In this document: in pieces, positions 1 through 11,013 of the stretch
Numbering within the stretch: position 1 is the first letter of the stretch
How the letters are laid out: the number at the start of each line of letters is the position of its first letter
Source: Scleroderma bovista
Taxonomy: Eukaryota; Basidiomycota; Agaricomycetes; Boletales; Sclerodermataceae
Reading direction: 5' to 3'
NCBI GenBank assembly: GCA_037178675.1
Contig: JAYMGJ010000635.1
Coordinates: 1 to 28,619, forward strand
Length of the DNA: 28,619 nt
Program-made: the position numbers and the translations under genes
The notes under the pieces: model-generated
What the model saw: the letters and a program-made list of their open reading frames with translations, nothing else
The model's database searches: none
Told to the model about the DNA's origin: nothing

Positions 1-110
1 AATTGGTTAGCCACAACCCTGTTTACTGGGCCAACAGCAACAGGTACATTGTTGACCTTCAGATTGTAATAGCCCTGCTCGAGGTGGCAGACGTCCGTGG
101 TTGCGTACAT
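1..110 (-). CDS. Small beta-trefoil-inhibitor-like protein, 5' end only (paralogue of the gene at 12729)
   Basis: The first 36 codons of a gene that leaves the window on the left. The start ATG is at 108-110. The translation begins MYATTDVCHLEQGYYNLKV and lines up with the protein encoded at 12729-13314: both have a Cys-His-Leu near residue 8, a Gly/Gln-x-x-Tyr strand and a Val-rich second strand. The 190 bases upstream are also clearly related to those of the other copy, including a TATA-like box at the same distance from the ATG, which fixes the start. As with its paralogue, the pattern suggests the fungal I66-type (cospin-like) protease inhibitors, but only the first strands are visible. 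No lesion is seen in the part present. It may be functional or the start of a decayed copy. Confidence 0.6.
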   Translation of the reverse strand, partial: MYATTDVCHLEQGYYNLKVNNVPVAVGPVNRVVANQ

Positions 111-164
111 GATGAGAACAAAGCGTAGAGTGTTGACTTTGAGAGGGACTTCGAAACTGACTGT

Positions 165-173
165 CCTTTTATC
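165..173 (-). promoter_or_regulatory. TATA-like box of the small gene at 1-110
   Basis: On the minus strand the sequence GATAAAAGG lies 55-63 bases before the ATG. The same box lies at exactly the same distance in the paralogue at 12729, inside a conserved upstream block (about 111-300 here, about 12553-12728 there) that also shares a CCCTCTCAAAGTCAACACTC stretch. Confidence 0.5.
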
Positions 174-469
174 TTCTGAACGGGCGCTTCAATGATGACC
201 GTTTCCTAATCGAATGGAACACTTGAATTCTTACATACCGGATTGGGTCAGCCTACTCATCAGGGGCCATGAAAGACTTTGTGCCGAAGTGGTATCCGAA
301 ATTCTGGCCTATCTTCGGTTCAACTGGTTCAGAATTCAATCAGATCATGATCGGGTCCACTGTAGAGCCAATTAATAACGAAAGGGGTGGATCTCCACAC
401 ATGGATCTGGGGTAAAGAGGTAATGGAGACTGACCGCATCTTTGCTATTCCAAAAATAGAACCATCCGA

Positions 470-3145
470 GTTGTAAGATTTCTCGCTTCCTGCACGTACA
501 TAATATTCACTGGCACTGGGAATTGTGATTGACGGGAAAGCATAGATGCGATCCGAATAGAAGCTATGTTTTAGTGACACCAGTTTGATTCTGACACGGG
601 TTTTCCAGTACGACTATCCCATATGAAGCTTGACGGTCTTGACCACATAACTCGAGGTTCAGCCTATCAGTCGGCGGCTTGGTGAGGCACAAAAGAATTT
701 TTGCAATGGTCACTGGCTTAACCTGCCGTAGTCCTGGTAAGGAAGAAGTCACATGGATAGCACGACGGCTCCTGGGTATGTATATAACCGTCAATCTACG
801 TGATTGCACTCCGACTGACCTCTAGTGTTATTGTGGTGGACTGAATTGTATCACTGCAATAACTGCGAGCCAAATCTATCTGGACCAACCTCCGTTTGGA
901 AGTGACGTGCTGCACAGTAAGACTTCAAATGCATACGACCTTGGCGATCACGATGGACTTTGCCGGGAAGAAGTAAGATGGTCAGCTATGATACTAGCTT
1001 TCGCCCCAGTCAAGCTCACCTAGAAATTGGGTGCCATATGTGCTCTGCTTGCGTGCACCTTGGCAAGCGAATGCTATCGACATCATGAGGGGAAGCACTG
1101 GATAGCCTGTGGACTGAGGTAATGCTCCCTTCACGTGCACGAAATTCGGCCGCCAGACTCGAAGGATGGCCCCACCTGAAACCCTGAAATGTGTAAGAGC
1201 ATTTTTCCTCGGACCGAAACCAAACCGGGTCTTTGATTTAGTATTGCTATGTAGAGCTAGACTTGTCAGTGGCTACATAACAAGATCACTTGTCCAAAGA
1301 AGGAAGAAAGAAATCCTAAGATAAAGACCGAAGAGACAAGTATGCATTAGGTCGAATGACAATGAATGTACCATGTTAGATCATGGGCCCAGATCTCCCA
1401 ACACTTGGTGGTACTTGCCATGCCTAAATGATTTTCTCGAAAAAATAACCATCCAGGTGATACAGAAAGAATACAACAAAACAGAAAACCACATACGAGG
1501 AGAGCATCATTTAGTTCTCGAATTTTCCATACTCTAGCTTATAGGGAGCCCCACTGCTGTCAGCGAGCTCTCCCAGGATGTCCGAGTCGCATTGAAGAAC
1601 ATGGAATAGCACTAGTGCATCCATCTGTGAGGAGTCTTCCACATCACTGGCAGTTGGCAAAGTCGTCAGTTGGATTGTCGCCTAAATTCGATGACTTGGT
1701 GCGACTATTCTTGCTGCTGCAAAATACCAGATGGTTGAGGTCAATACTATTAGAGGGTTTCTTCTCGAGCATGTGAATTGTACGATCAAGTATTGTCAGC
1801 ACTGTGAAGCACAATGGGGCGGCAACATACCCGGTGATCCCTTCTTTCGATGGATTTTGGATGGAACGCAGAGGGTAGGACGCCATTGGACATCGTAGTG
1901 GCCAGCAAGCTTACAACTGTCCGCGCTTCAAGGCATGGACCCGTCGACTTAATCATGGATTACCGGTTCTATGCAAATGGACACGATGCAAGCTGCATGC
2001 AAGATTGTAAGCACCGAAGCCTTCATTTTGTGGAGTGATTCTAGGGTCAACTTGGGTTAGCAGACAAATTTTGTTTGAAGAGTGACCGTAGCCTCATCAT
2101 GGTTGGGATGCGTCATGCCAAGACGAGACTGAGACGCACCAATCTGAATCCACCTTCGTTGGCCCATGGCAGGGAGGTATGAAAGTGCATGACTCACATT
2201 CATCCTAGCTGCACCCTTCTGATCCAAAAGATGGGCCATAGCAGACCGCAGTGCTTTGCAACGAAAACAGATGTAACGAACAAGTAACTGATCGTAGCCT
2301 GATACAAGTTGCCTCTTCACCCTTCTAGAGGGACGACTATCTTCGTCTACGAAGAGAATCTGGCTTAGGGGGACTACTCTTCACCATTGCTAGTAGTAAG
2401 TTGCGCGAGTTCGAGGATGGGCGAACGTATGGAAGAATAGTTTTTCGAATGAGTCTCCTTGAAAAACTACACTGTCGAGCTGGATAAATCGGCCCGTTCG
2501 AGCAATCCACAAACAAGAAGCTACGAAACCTTTCCAATACATGTGGCAGCGAACGATGTGTTGAGGGAAGAAATTCATGATTCCCTTGCTTGAAGAGCAA
2601 AGGGTTCTGGAGAATCCTATATCGTGGGAACGACTGACGACAGAACTTTTTGCCTTCTTTGGATCCGTGTGATTCGGTTGCCTTACCTTGCTACCTATGA
2701 GCCTTCCAAGTACGCAATCCAATGTGCATGCGGAGAGCAAGCCTTGGTTCTGCCGACGCAGGCGGCATTTCGAGTTAGGAGATACAAACCAAATGGATAC
2801 ATACGATGGCCCGCTGAGCGACTGTAAGCTCGTATTTACTGCAAAAATGTCGTCTGTGAACTACCTACTCCACTGCGTTCGAACCCATCTCTATCGAGGG
2901 AGATTTGCACCGTCTGCGCGACGCTCATCAACCGCCGCGAGTTCCTTCGAATTCTTCTTGAGGGTCTGTATCAGTGATGAGCACCGAAAGTTAGACACAG
3001 CGGACGGAATTATCCGCAGCTGTTGAGGGTCCCCCCCAAGTGTGAAACAAGACAGGCAACCTGATTGATGAGGTAGTTGGCGAAGAAGAAGAAGCCTGTG
3101 CAAGAGGTAGATTGTAGACCGACACTCCGTCGTCCTTCGGCTAAG
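470..3145 (-). repeat. Degenerate repeated unit R1 (inverted relative to R2, R3 and R4)
   Basis: About 2.7 kb that matches other parts of the window in inverted orientation. Positions 820-3145 match 16050 back to about 13480 (R3), with blocks judged by eye at roughly 80-90% identity. Positions 470-850 match 12110 back to 11720 (R2). R1 carries an extra segment of about 120 bases near 1190-1310 that R3 lacks. Reading frames inside it are short and broken. Minus-strand frames at 329-580 and 564-809 share words with frames in R2 (for example PSITIP) and look like relics of a gene. No intact gene is supported. Confidence 0.65.
2928..3110 (-). pseudogene. Relic 3' exons of an unidentified multi-copy gene (R1 copy)
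   Basis: On the minus strand a fragment reading FANYLINQ is followed by GT, then a short intron-like stretch ending in AG. A terminal exon then reads DPQEEFEGTRGG and stops at TGA (2928-2930). The R3 copy at 13570-13869 has the same layout, with FANYLTTQ and TDPQAEGTRGG, ending in TAG. A shared frame, stop position and splice signals argue that this was once coding. The family is not recognised. Upstream exons are degraded, so it is called a pseudogene. Confidence 0.35.
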
Positions 3146-4312
3146 TGAGTTTTGGTGGTCCTACCCAAGTCCTACCAGTAATGATACAGCGCGGCTAGAC
3201 GAGGGTACACATGATAAACACAAACGATCTGTCGATATCACTTCCGTATTGCCCCTCAAATTGTCCAGGGGGGATGATAAGTCGTCTTGCCGTGCACATA
3301 AGCGCTTACACAGACAAAGGGCTCTCGCGAATGTTTGGATTTGTTTGGAGATAGATACTGCCTCATTTCGACTCAATCTTGTAGCCGCTTCTACAAGCTC
3401 CTCTTTCACTACTACACTCTATGATATATCATTCTGGAATGGACGGTTACTATCCGGGAGCACGATCAACTGGGCCCATTTACTCACATTACGGTAGGTT
3501 TGAGCTTTGTCCAGGTGCATTTGCCGGCCCTACATTAGTTCTACATAACTTCTTCCTGACACGAACTAGTAGTAGCAATGTGGTTCAACATTGCGAGATC
3601 ATGCTCTGCCCGTATGAGTTCTGCACCGTGCACACCATAGATCTGGATGATTCAGGCCTAAATGCACGCATTCGAGCATACCAAATCGCACATTCAAGCA
3701 CACCTAATTGCGCATTCGAGGATTTTTTGGGGGTTTACAGTTCCATAGGCGTCTAGCATCTGGGAATGCGCGTTGTTTCTTGTCTTTGATGGCGCCTTTG
3801 AGAGCATCAACAGTGTTTGAGTGAGCGATGTCGACTGGGAAGACTTTTTCAGGCGACTCATGAAGCAGTTGAACGTAAGGCCATCAGACATTTTGTTGGA
3901 CTGAGGAAAGATGTGGCGAGAAGCCCACTTCTCCTCCCCACACAATGCACACTCAGATTCTCAAAGATAATTGAGGCAATCCGGTTTCTCAGAATGGTTG
4001 TGGTAGACCTTGCGGATTGAATCCACAGTTGACATCCGCCCAGCGTCTGGGTCCCGCACTCTTCAGCAACACTGCCGGTCTTCGAGTCGGTGACCTCTAA
4101 GCGGGATCAAGGACGGATCGCCGTTTAGACAAAGGAATCATACATGTTACACATTCCCTCGGTGTCGGATCAGCTTAATTAAGCTTCATTCATCAAGCAA
4201 AGGGTACGAGGATCGAACCTCCCTTCGTCATCAATCATCATTACCGTGCGAAGCTACACGCGACCTCATAGAGACACCAGGCCAGGTAGAAAAAGAAGGA
4301 AGCGACAGAAAC
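3146..4312. other. Gene-poor stretch downstream of CHO2
   Basis: No convincing gene. The longest frames (plus 3421-3756, minus 3694-3945) show no recognisable motif and no good exon continuation. The minus frame has a Cys-x-x-Cys near 3940, which alone means little. The 3' UTR and terminator of CHO2 must lie just below 4313. Confidence 0.5.
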
Positions 4313-7300
4313 CTACTCCGTCGTGACCAACATCTGTTTCGACACCAGGATCCGATTGGCCAGTGCAGTCAGGTTGGCATGAGCCATCACTACCTCAGGC
4401 GCATACTCCAAACCAAATGCTTCTTCGATTGCAGTCGATATCCGCATGGCCTGTCTCTCCGACCAGAAGCTGAAGTCGTCTGGATCCCGCGCATCGGTGG
4501 TGCCGTCCCACTCCGAGTTCGCCTCGACAGTACCCGTACCTCCGCATGAGACGGGGATCAGGGAAGGATCGCTGTCCAGACAGAGGGGAACAACGTGTGC
4601 CAGATATTCCCTGACAGAATCAAAATCCAGCGACTTGGGCTTCTCCACTGAAAGGGGTTGTGAGGATTTTTCAAATGGACCATCCGAAAAAAGCCCTCAC
4701 CGTAAATCTCAAAAGGACCGTCTATACATAGAACGTTATATTTCCCATCGTGATGATATCGGACCTACGTATTGGGAAACATAAATGATCAAGCTTCATT
4801 TATCGATAAATAAAGTACCTCGTACTGGCCAACCTTCCACGGGAGGGTCGAACCTTGGAATGCCACGAATCCAGTATCAGGATCCAAGCCTTTTGGAGAA
4901 GGACGGGGAGTGCCTAAAGGCACATCGCCATCCCACTCTTCGTCATGAACGGGCCGCCACATCCCGAATGTCGACGTCTTCGTTATCAACGTTGATTTGT
5001 TAGCACCGACCTGTGACAATGCTTTCCCATTAGAACTTCCAATCTATATACGATCTCAATGATGCTTGTGCATACCCTGTAAATACCAATCCAATCACTT
5101 CTCGAATGTCCTTGTGGAGCTTGCCATTGCACGCGGATAGGCTCGCCGAGGTGGAATCGTTTGCTGTTGACCTGACTGGAACATGTCGAGATCTTGTACT
5201 GGGCGACATCACACAACGATAAGTTGTTCGCAACTCGCCTGTGTCAAAGATGCATCAGAAAAAGGTATCTTTGCAAACATAGAAACACTGACGTAATGAC
5301 TAGCCTTTCCCGAGATTGCTGAAGAAGCACCTTGGTCTCTTGCACAACTTCTGAGATTCTGGGCTTGGCTATATCACGACTCCTCTAAGCGTCCTTTATA
5401 GCGCATCGTGTTGTAGGACTTACATTTCGTCAAGAACTCTTCCACAATGTCTGCAGTTTCCTCAAACACCTTTTCGAAGGTGCCCTTGACCTCCTTTGCG
5501 ACCCTCCTGATTTCAGGTGCATGTCGCCCAGCGCGAGACTCCAGGAGACGTGCGTTTTTGCTCGCCACATTCTTGATTACCTTCACGAACCCTGCCTCCT
5601 TGCGCAGACTATCGCCGTATAGCTTACGCATATGCGGGCTGTTTCAGATAATGTTGTCAGCAGGGAAAAAAGCCTATCATGGGACATGAATAATCGAATA
5701 GACACATACTTCTCAACCGTTCTGAGGAACCACCAATGGGACAGGAATCGCAGAACTGCGAGAGAACCCACAAGCTTACTTCTGCTAATCAACGCGAGAC
5801 CCAAGAAGGAAGTGCCACTCATGAGTTCGGGGTTATTAAGATATCTGAAGAGTCGCCAATTTTAGCATTCCCTCTCCGTAGGCTTCTGCATAAATGAATT
5901 TCTGACGCACCTGAAGATGCCGGTGTACTCCAGGTGGGCAGGGAAGTCTTCTGCGAAGAAATCTCCATAGAACCAACCTTAAGTACACCATCAGCATTGG
6001 ACGGAGAAGATGAAGTAGGGGTCGTTACCGAAAACACCAAGGACTTCGTATGATTCTCGTGCTGCCCATGCATGCAGACCGATAAGTAGCTGTTTGAATG
6101 TCAAACAATGTTAACGACCATGGCGATAAAAACCTACAGCGCCAAGCGTATGGCAAAGTAATTCGTCCCCTTCTGTCCACATCTTGGGTAAGGTATACGT
6201 CTTCCATGCAAGACTGCCTAGCGATACTTCGGAGAAACCTCAGCCACACAAAGATATCACTAGTAAGAGACGTACAATATGTCATGCACAAACTCAAATT
6301 ATAGATGCCCTTCCAATTCGTGAAAGCTTCTTGAACAGCACCATCACCGTTGTCATTAGGAGGGTAATGATAGTTCTTGAGGAAGTGTCGAACGATGTAC
6401 TTGGACTGACTTTGCGCACGTAAAAGGAGACCCAGTCCAAAGTTATGGAAGAGGCACCAGGCGCACGCGTGCGCAAAGTGTATTGCCAAGGTTGCACGGT
6501 AGGTCATGATTGGGAGAGAAGATGCAACGCAGAGGTAAAAAATCAACAAGACGAACATGCTATCCGACGACCTAATAGAGACGTCGGCTGAGATGAAGGA
6601 TGTCAATCGTTGAGGTTGAGAACATGCCTAAAGAGATCGATGTTATGAAGAAGGACAGCGTCCCGTCTGAAGTACTTGTGATACAAATCGTGCTCAGAGA
6701 CTCGTGGTCGACTCGAGGATCGCCTAGACAAGCCGTGCATGGCGGCAGTGACAGGTCTTGGTTTTCCCTTTGGAGTACCAACAGATTCCGTCTCAGTTTC
6801 GGTCTCCAACTCGCTTTCAGATGCCGTTTCGCCTTCGGTTGCAGGCGGTGTTGATTCGTGGACGGTGTCTTCGTGGGAGGTGTCAGTCTCAGAGGAGTCC
6901 TTCTTCTGGTAGGCTTTGTTCGTGTCCAATGGGAAGAGAGGCTTGCGCACAGCGATGGGTTTCCTCTTCCCGTACATTCGCTCAATATCTGTAATGGTAT
7001 TAAAATGAACCGGATGGAGATGAGGTCAAAATTACGAGGATTCTCAAAGAATAACAAGAAAGCGAATTGCGCTGCGTGAGCAGTTAGACTGACGAACAGA
7101 ACAGGATAGCTGCCAACAATAAGCGACAACCCATAGTAGCCAGCGTAACCTAAAAGATTATAAGCTTCCACGCGCCTAAATAAATAGGAAAGCAGCATAC
7201 CGACTGAATACATGGGGTGCGGAGCCAGTTCAAAGACTCCGTCGAATATGAGGGCACCACGTTGGAAGAAGCAGTCGCCCCAGTACCATCCATAGTCTTT

Positions 7301-8250
7301 GACGACGTTATGCGCCTCGGTCTTGACCCAGAGATTGAATACTATCAGAGAAATACCACCGATCCAGCTAGGAAGCATCGATACCGTATCATGCATTGAG
7401 CGGAAATATGACACACCGTAAAATATGAATTGGGACTGAAAGCCCTTCAGGGACCCGGAAGCATGCAAACGCAAACATACAGTATGCCAAGAAATCACTG
7501 ATATGAAACGATGGATCAGCATGGTATTCAGAATGGTGAAACAACTTACTTGAGCAAGATCACATCGACGAGTTGCCTGAACAACAACCACGCATTGTAT
7601 TCTACGGGCAAGTCCTTGCAGCATAAAGTAAGGATCAACCCAAAATGGCTTCACTTGGACTGCACGTACATCAAAGAAATAATCCTTTCCCATCTTCCCG
7701 GCTAGTTGTGCTTTGATCCAACGTCTCATAGCAGGCTTGCGCTTCTCGTCGAGCCACCCGAGTCTCTGAACTTCTTTAACGATCCATTTCTTCTTACTTT
7801 GCTTGGTAAGAACCCAACCCAAACCAGCATCGTATGCAATACGCCAGAATGTGAAATAAAAAAGGAAAAATCCTTTGGATGCCCCACGGGGAAGGAAGTA
7901 GAACAGCACCAATTGCAGACCCAGAAGCGTCAAGCTGAGGATATCTAGGTGGCTCTTTGGATGTGCAGGATGGAAGAGCGTGAGTACGTCGTGAGTAGTC
8001 GGCACACGGAACACTGTAGAAAAAGTCAGTCAGCGTAAACTGTTACGCCGCGAAAGTGTTCTGGGAGCGCCTACTTGCCTTGTCCATCGGGCGTCTTACC
8101 CCACACGACTTCTTCGCGAGCAGGACGTGGTTTCTCTGGCTCGTCTACGATGACACGTGGAAGAAAGCCGTTGGTATGATGAGGCTCATCCTTCAAGGAT
8201 AAATTGGAGAGTTTCCTCTGGCGGAGACCCTGCGGACTCGAGAGTGCCAT
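4313..8250 (-). CDS. CHO2: Phosphatidylethanolamine N-methyltransferase (CHO2/PEMT type), 18 exons
   Basis: Transfers the first methyl group from S-adenosylmethionine to phosphatidylethanolamine at the ER membrane, on the route to phosphatidylcholine. Exons: 8079-8250, 7670-8013, 7550-7614, 7417-7497, 7201-7367, 7036-7149, 6628-6988, 6276-6571, 6138-6217, 6029-6089, 5911-5977, 5710-5844, 5424-5638, 5293-5368, 5076-5238, 4819-5010, 4701-4764, 4313-4647. They sum to 2988 nt, or 995 aa, a normal family length. Visible signatures are VVWGKTPDGQ then RVPTTHDVL near the N-terminus, KTEAHNVVKDYGWYWGD, HPMYSVGYAGYYG, a second domain with GWFYGDFF and RYLNNPE, and a soluble C-terminal part with DWIGIYRV and WDGDVP. 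There are many hydrophobic segments. The start MALSSPQGL follows a stop-poor leader and fits the family. Introns 1 (8014-8078) and 7 (6572-6627) can only be spliced as GC-AG. No lesion was found. Confidence 0.95.
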
Positions 8251-8844
8251 TGGACGAGGAAGTGAAGTGAAGTGAAGGTTCTCGCTCGAGTTCTGGAGTT
8301 TATGTAAAAATATGACAGGCGAGGATAACACATGCTTCTCTCCTCCTCCTTCACTTATCTCCAGGTGCTCGAGTGTGGAAGCTGAATTTCATACATGTGA
8401 AGGAATCATTCCATCCACAGCATCTGCCTGCTACCGGGCCAGGCGTGCGCCGATTTGTTCAGCCAACCGAGCAAGAGCAACCTCTCAGGTCAGCAACATT
8501 TCGTCCAGGCGAAGTGGCATCATGCTGCTAGCCATCTACATATGTACTATGCTCACTCGCGTTGCTGACTTCATTAGGATGTAGTACTACATATCGCGTC
8601 GCGCGATTCCGATGGTCCCAAAGAATTCGGGCAAGGACTCCAAGCCATTAATCATGGCGCCAGGGTACGCGGTTTTTGTTACACTCGTTCACCCTGGCTG
8701 TTCACTGCTAGTTCAACTACAGACAACAGGTCGCACATCACATAGTCCATAACAGACAGCTAAAGTGAGCGAAGACGGCCAAACAAATATTGCCTGGCAG
8801 AAAAGCGGGATTCCAGCCTTGTACAATGAACGTCCACCGCTTTA
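8251..8844. promoter_or_regulatory. CHO2 upstream region
   Basis: About 600 bases between the CHO2 start and the palindrome, with no supported gene. The short plus frame 8312-8584 looks like chance. It contains the CATGTGAA element described separately and no obvious TATA box. Confidence 0.4.
8394..8403 (+). promoter_or_regulatory. Candidate inositol/choline-responsive element (E-box type) upstream of CHO2
   Basis: CATGTGAAGG lies about 145 bases before the CHO2 ATG. Its reverse complement CCTTCACATG matches 9 of 10 positions of the budding-yeast UAS-INO consensus (WYTTCAYRTG) that controls CHO2 through Ino2/Ino4 in yeast. Whether basidiomycetes use this circuit is not established. A single 8-base core can occur by chance. 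Confidence 0.25.
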
Positions 8845-9142
8845 TTGCCGTTTTCAGTGAAGTTGGCGGTCGGGCGTTTCCGAGTAAAAGTGCGCCTCAG
8901 AATACCAAAAATTTATGAGAGCAATATCTCGCCGAAAACAGCAGATACCAAGGTGACCCAAGCGTCATTTGACTCGCATTTCCAGCTGCTAGGGTGCCCC
9001 ATAGCTAGATTTGTACTTGCACAATTTATTGTATTGTTGCTCTTGAGGTGGTTTGTGAAGACTGTATTGTCAATATAAATTTACACAGTGGTTCAAAAGC
9101 CATTGAAACCTGCTAAGAATAATACACAGAGGAGTGCCCACA
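8845..9142 (+). repeat. Left arm of a long imperfect palindrome
   Basis: This 298-base arm is the reverse complement of 9225-9515 over almost its whole length, with only scattered substitutions and small indels (by eye about 90% identity). Both arms contain GTGAAGTTGGCGGTC, AGCTGCTAGGGTGCCCCATA and AATAATACACAGAGGAGTGC. It encodes nothing convincing. Confidence 0.85.
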
Positions 9143-9224
9143 GTAGAAAGAGGTGAGTGGATGTACAGAAGAAGGGCCATCAGTCAGCACTTCAAGTCAG
9201 CTGCTGTGTCATCTCAAAATTTGT

Positions 9225-9515
9225 TGAGCACTCCTCTGTGTATTATTCTGAGCTAGCTCTGAACTGCTGTGTAAATTTATATTGACGATGCAGTCTTCAC
9301 AAACCACCTCGAGAACAACAATACAATAAATTGTGCAAGTACAAATCTAGCTATGGGGCACCCTAGCAGCTGGAAATGCGAGTCAAATGACGCTTGAGTC
9401 ACCTTGGTATCTGCTGTTTTTGGCGAGATATTGCTCTCATAAATCTTTGGGACTTATTCTGAGGCGCACTTTTACTCGGAAACGTTTGACCGCCAACTTC
9501 ACTAAAAATGGCAAT
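9225..9515 (-). repeat. Right arm of the long imperfect palindrome
   Basis: Pairs with 8845-9142 around an 82-base centre (9143-9224). The whole is a foldback structure of about 670 bases, as in foldback or MITE-like elements or a fresh inverted duplication. Similarity fades past 9515 on this side and before 8845 on the other. No clear target-site duplication was found. Confidence 0.85.
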
Positions 9516-10864
9516 ATTTTTCCCAAGAGCGTGGTGGGTATGATTTGTCTTGTACGTGCACTGGTGCTACCGAGTCCATCAACTATCTACCCACCCACTC
9601 CGTTCCAACATCTTCCCAGGTGTTCCCATTGTGACGTCATATTGGCAGCGAACCAAGAGACTTCGTCTACTCGAGTCAACTTGCAGTGTTCGCCTTTGTG
9701 AAGTTAAAAATATAGCCACAAGACTGATCCTCACACCGATCGTTGAATGGTGGCGGAATGTCATTCAACGTTTGTCGTGGTCCCCTACCCAGTATCCCCA
9801 AGCATCTCGCTAGCAGTGAGCACCTTTATACCGGCTTGCAGCACCCTCACTAGTAACAGATCTGAAAACCATAGCCACGGCCCACTACATCAGACAAATT
9901 CCTTCCACGTTATCAAAGGCCGGTACGAAGCTCGTTCATGTCGCGTGGACGACTGGCATCATCCCTCCACCTGCTATGTATGTAGTGCACTCATTTGCAG
10001 CTGGCGTAATGGTTATGGCGGCGATGTCACAGGGCTAGTTTGGATACTTACTATTACCAGACTGTCAATACTATCAATCATGTGGCCCGCGCACCCCTAC
10101 GATTGCAAACCCAGCTTACCAGACTAGGTAAGACAATGACTTATCCTTCTGGACTCGAGCACACCAACAACCTTCCAACTCGAGAGAGAAAATCCTACAG
10201 CCCGAATAATGAACCTACAGTAAGTCGCCTATTTTTGAAATGCTGAGGGGCAAAAAGGCAGAGCCCGGTTCGTCAATAACTGGGTGCTTGGGTTGCTATG
10301 GGGAATATACCGCGGTAGCGCAAGCCAATTGATTTCAGCAGCAGAGCGGAAAGTAGAATACGTGTAGGAATAGATGTATCTCCTACCCAGCAGTCACAGT
10401 GACTTGGAGTTAACCAACCAGGTATCGCCCTTGGGATTGAAAGGGACAAATGGTATAGGCACATGGCTCCCTAATCTGTTGGACGATAGCGCCCGATTGA
10501 TCAGGCCCAGCCCCTCCTACCGTAATGATTCCGCGTGTTCGATTCCCCACACCCTCACTATTTATCCCCGCTACTAAGCGTAATGCCGCAGGCGCCTGCA
10601 AGGGGAACTTCCCCAAACGGAAACCACAGCATCCATCATTCCCTACATCCTCTTGGGGCCGAACAAGCAGAACCTCTTTTTGGCTATGGTTTATTCTCTT
10701 TCATGACCCGCCGCATAGAAAATATTTTGCGAGCACGGAAGACTTGATTATAGTAGGAATTCTAATTTGGGATTAGATTGTTAAAGCTCGAACGTTATAA
10801 GCAAATGGACCCGGCTGACTGTGTCCCCGGACAGCAGCTAAAGGCATTCGATACCATCTTCACC
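9516..10864. other. Gene-poor stretch with a tRNA-like patch
   Basis: No convincing protein gene. Frames at 9387-9813 and 9747-10246 are short and lack motifs. Around 10469-10555 there is a weak tRNA-like pattern, reported separately as a finding. The rest is featureless to my reading. Confidence 0.4.
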
Positions 10865-10999
10865 CTTTCCAAAACGATATACCATGGATTGTAATGTAAG
10901 AGGGACCCGTAGAAGACTCCAAGTTTGAGTTGAAATGGGGATCAACGAGATCGGATACCCTGACTCCTGGCAAGTGCCAAATCACCATCATTCTCGCCC

Positions 11000-11013
11000 A
11001 GTGGGAAGCTCGA
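11000..11013. repeat. Target-site duplication, copy at the 3' end of retroelement L1
   Basis: The 14-mer AGTGGGAAGCTCGA here is repeated at 11706-11719. The two copies bracket the truncated non-LTR element L1 exactly, one beside its GA/CT tail and the other at the start of its reading frame. Confidence 0.6.

Noticed and set aside
1840..2040. Ankyrin-like phrase EGRTPLDIV in frames of R1 and R3
   Set aside because: Only one short motif in a short frame on one strand, with no second repeat; other frames are equally open. Too weak to call an ankyrin gene.
4195..4240. B-box-like GAGGATCGAACC, suggesting a minus-strand tRNA
   Set aside because: The T-stem does not pair over five bases, and no matching acceptor or anticodon arm is found within tRNA length.
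6462..6476. Perfect palindrome GCGCACGCGTGCGC
   Set aside because: It lies inside a conserved CHO2 exon and is explained by codons for Ala-His-Ala-Cys-Ala.
9630..9638. CRE-type palindrome TGACGTCA
   Set aside because: Eight bases in a gene-free stretch, with no promoter or gene nearby to regulate.
10380..10760. Possible organelle-derived insert
   Set aside because: Some phrases look unlike the surroundings, but no mitochondrial gene frame or RNA could be recognised.
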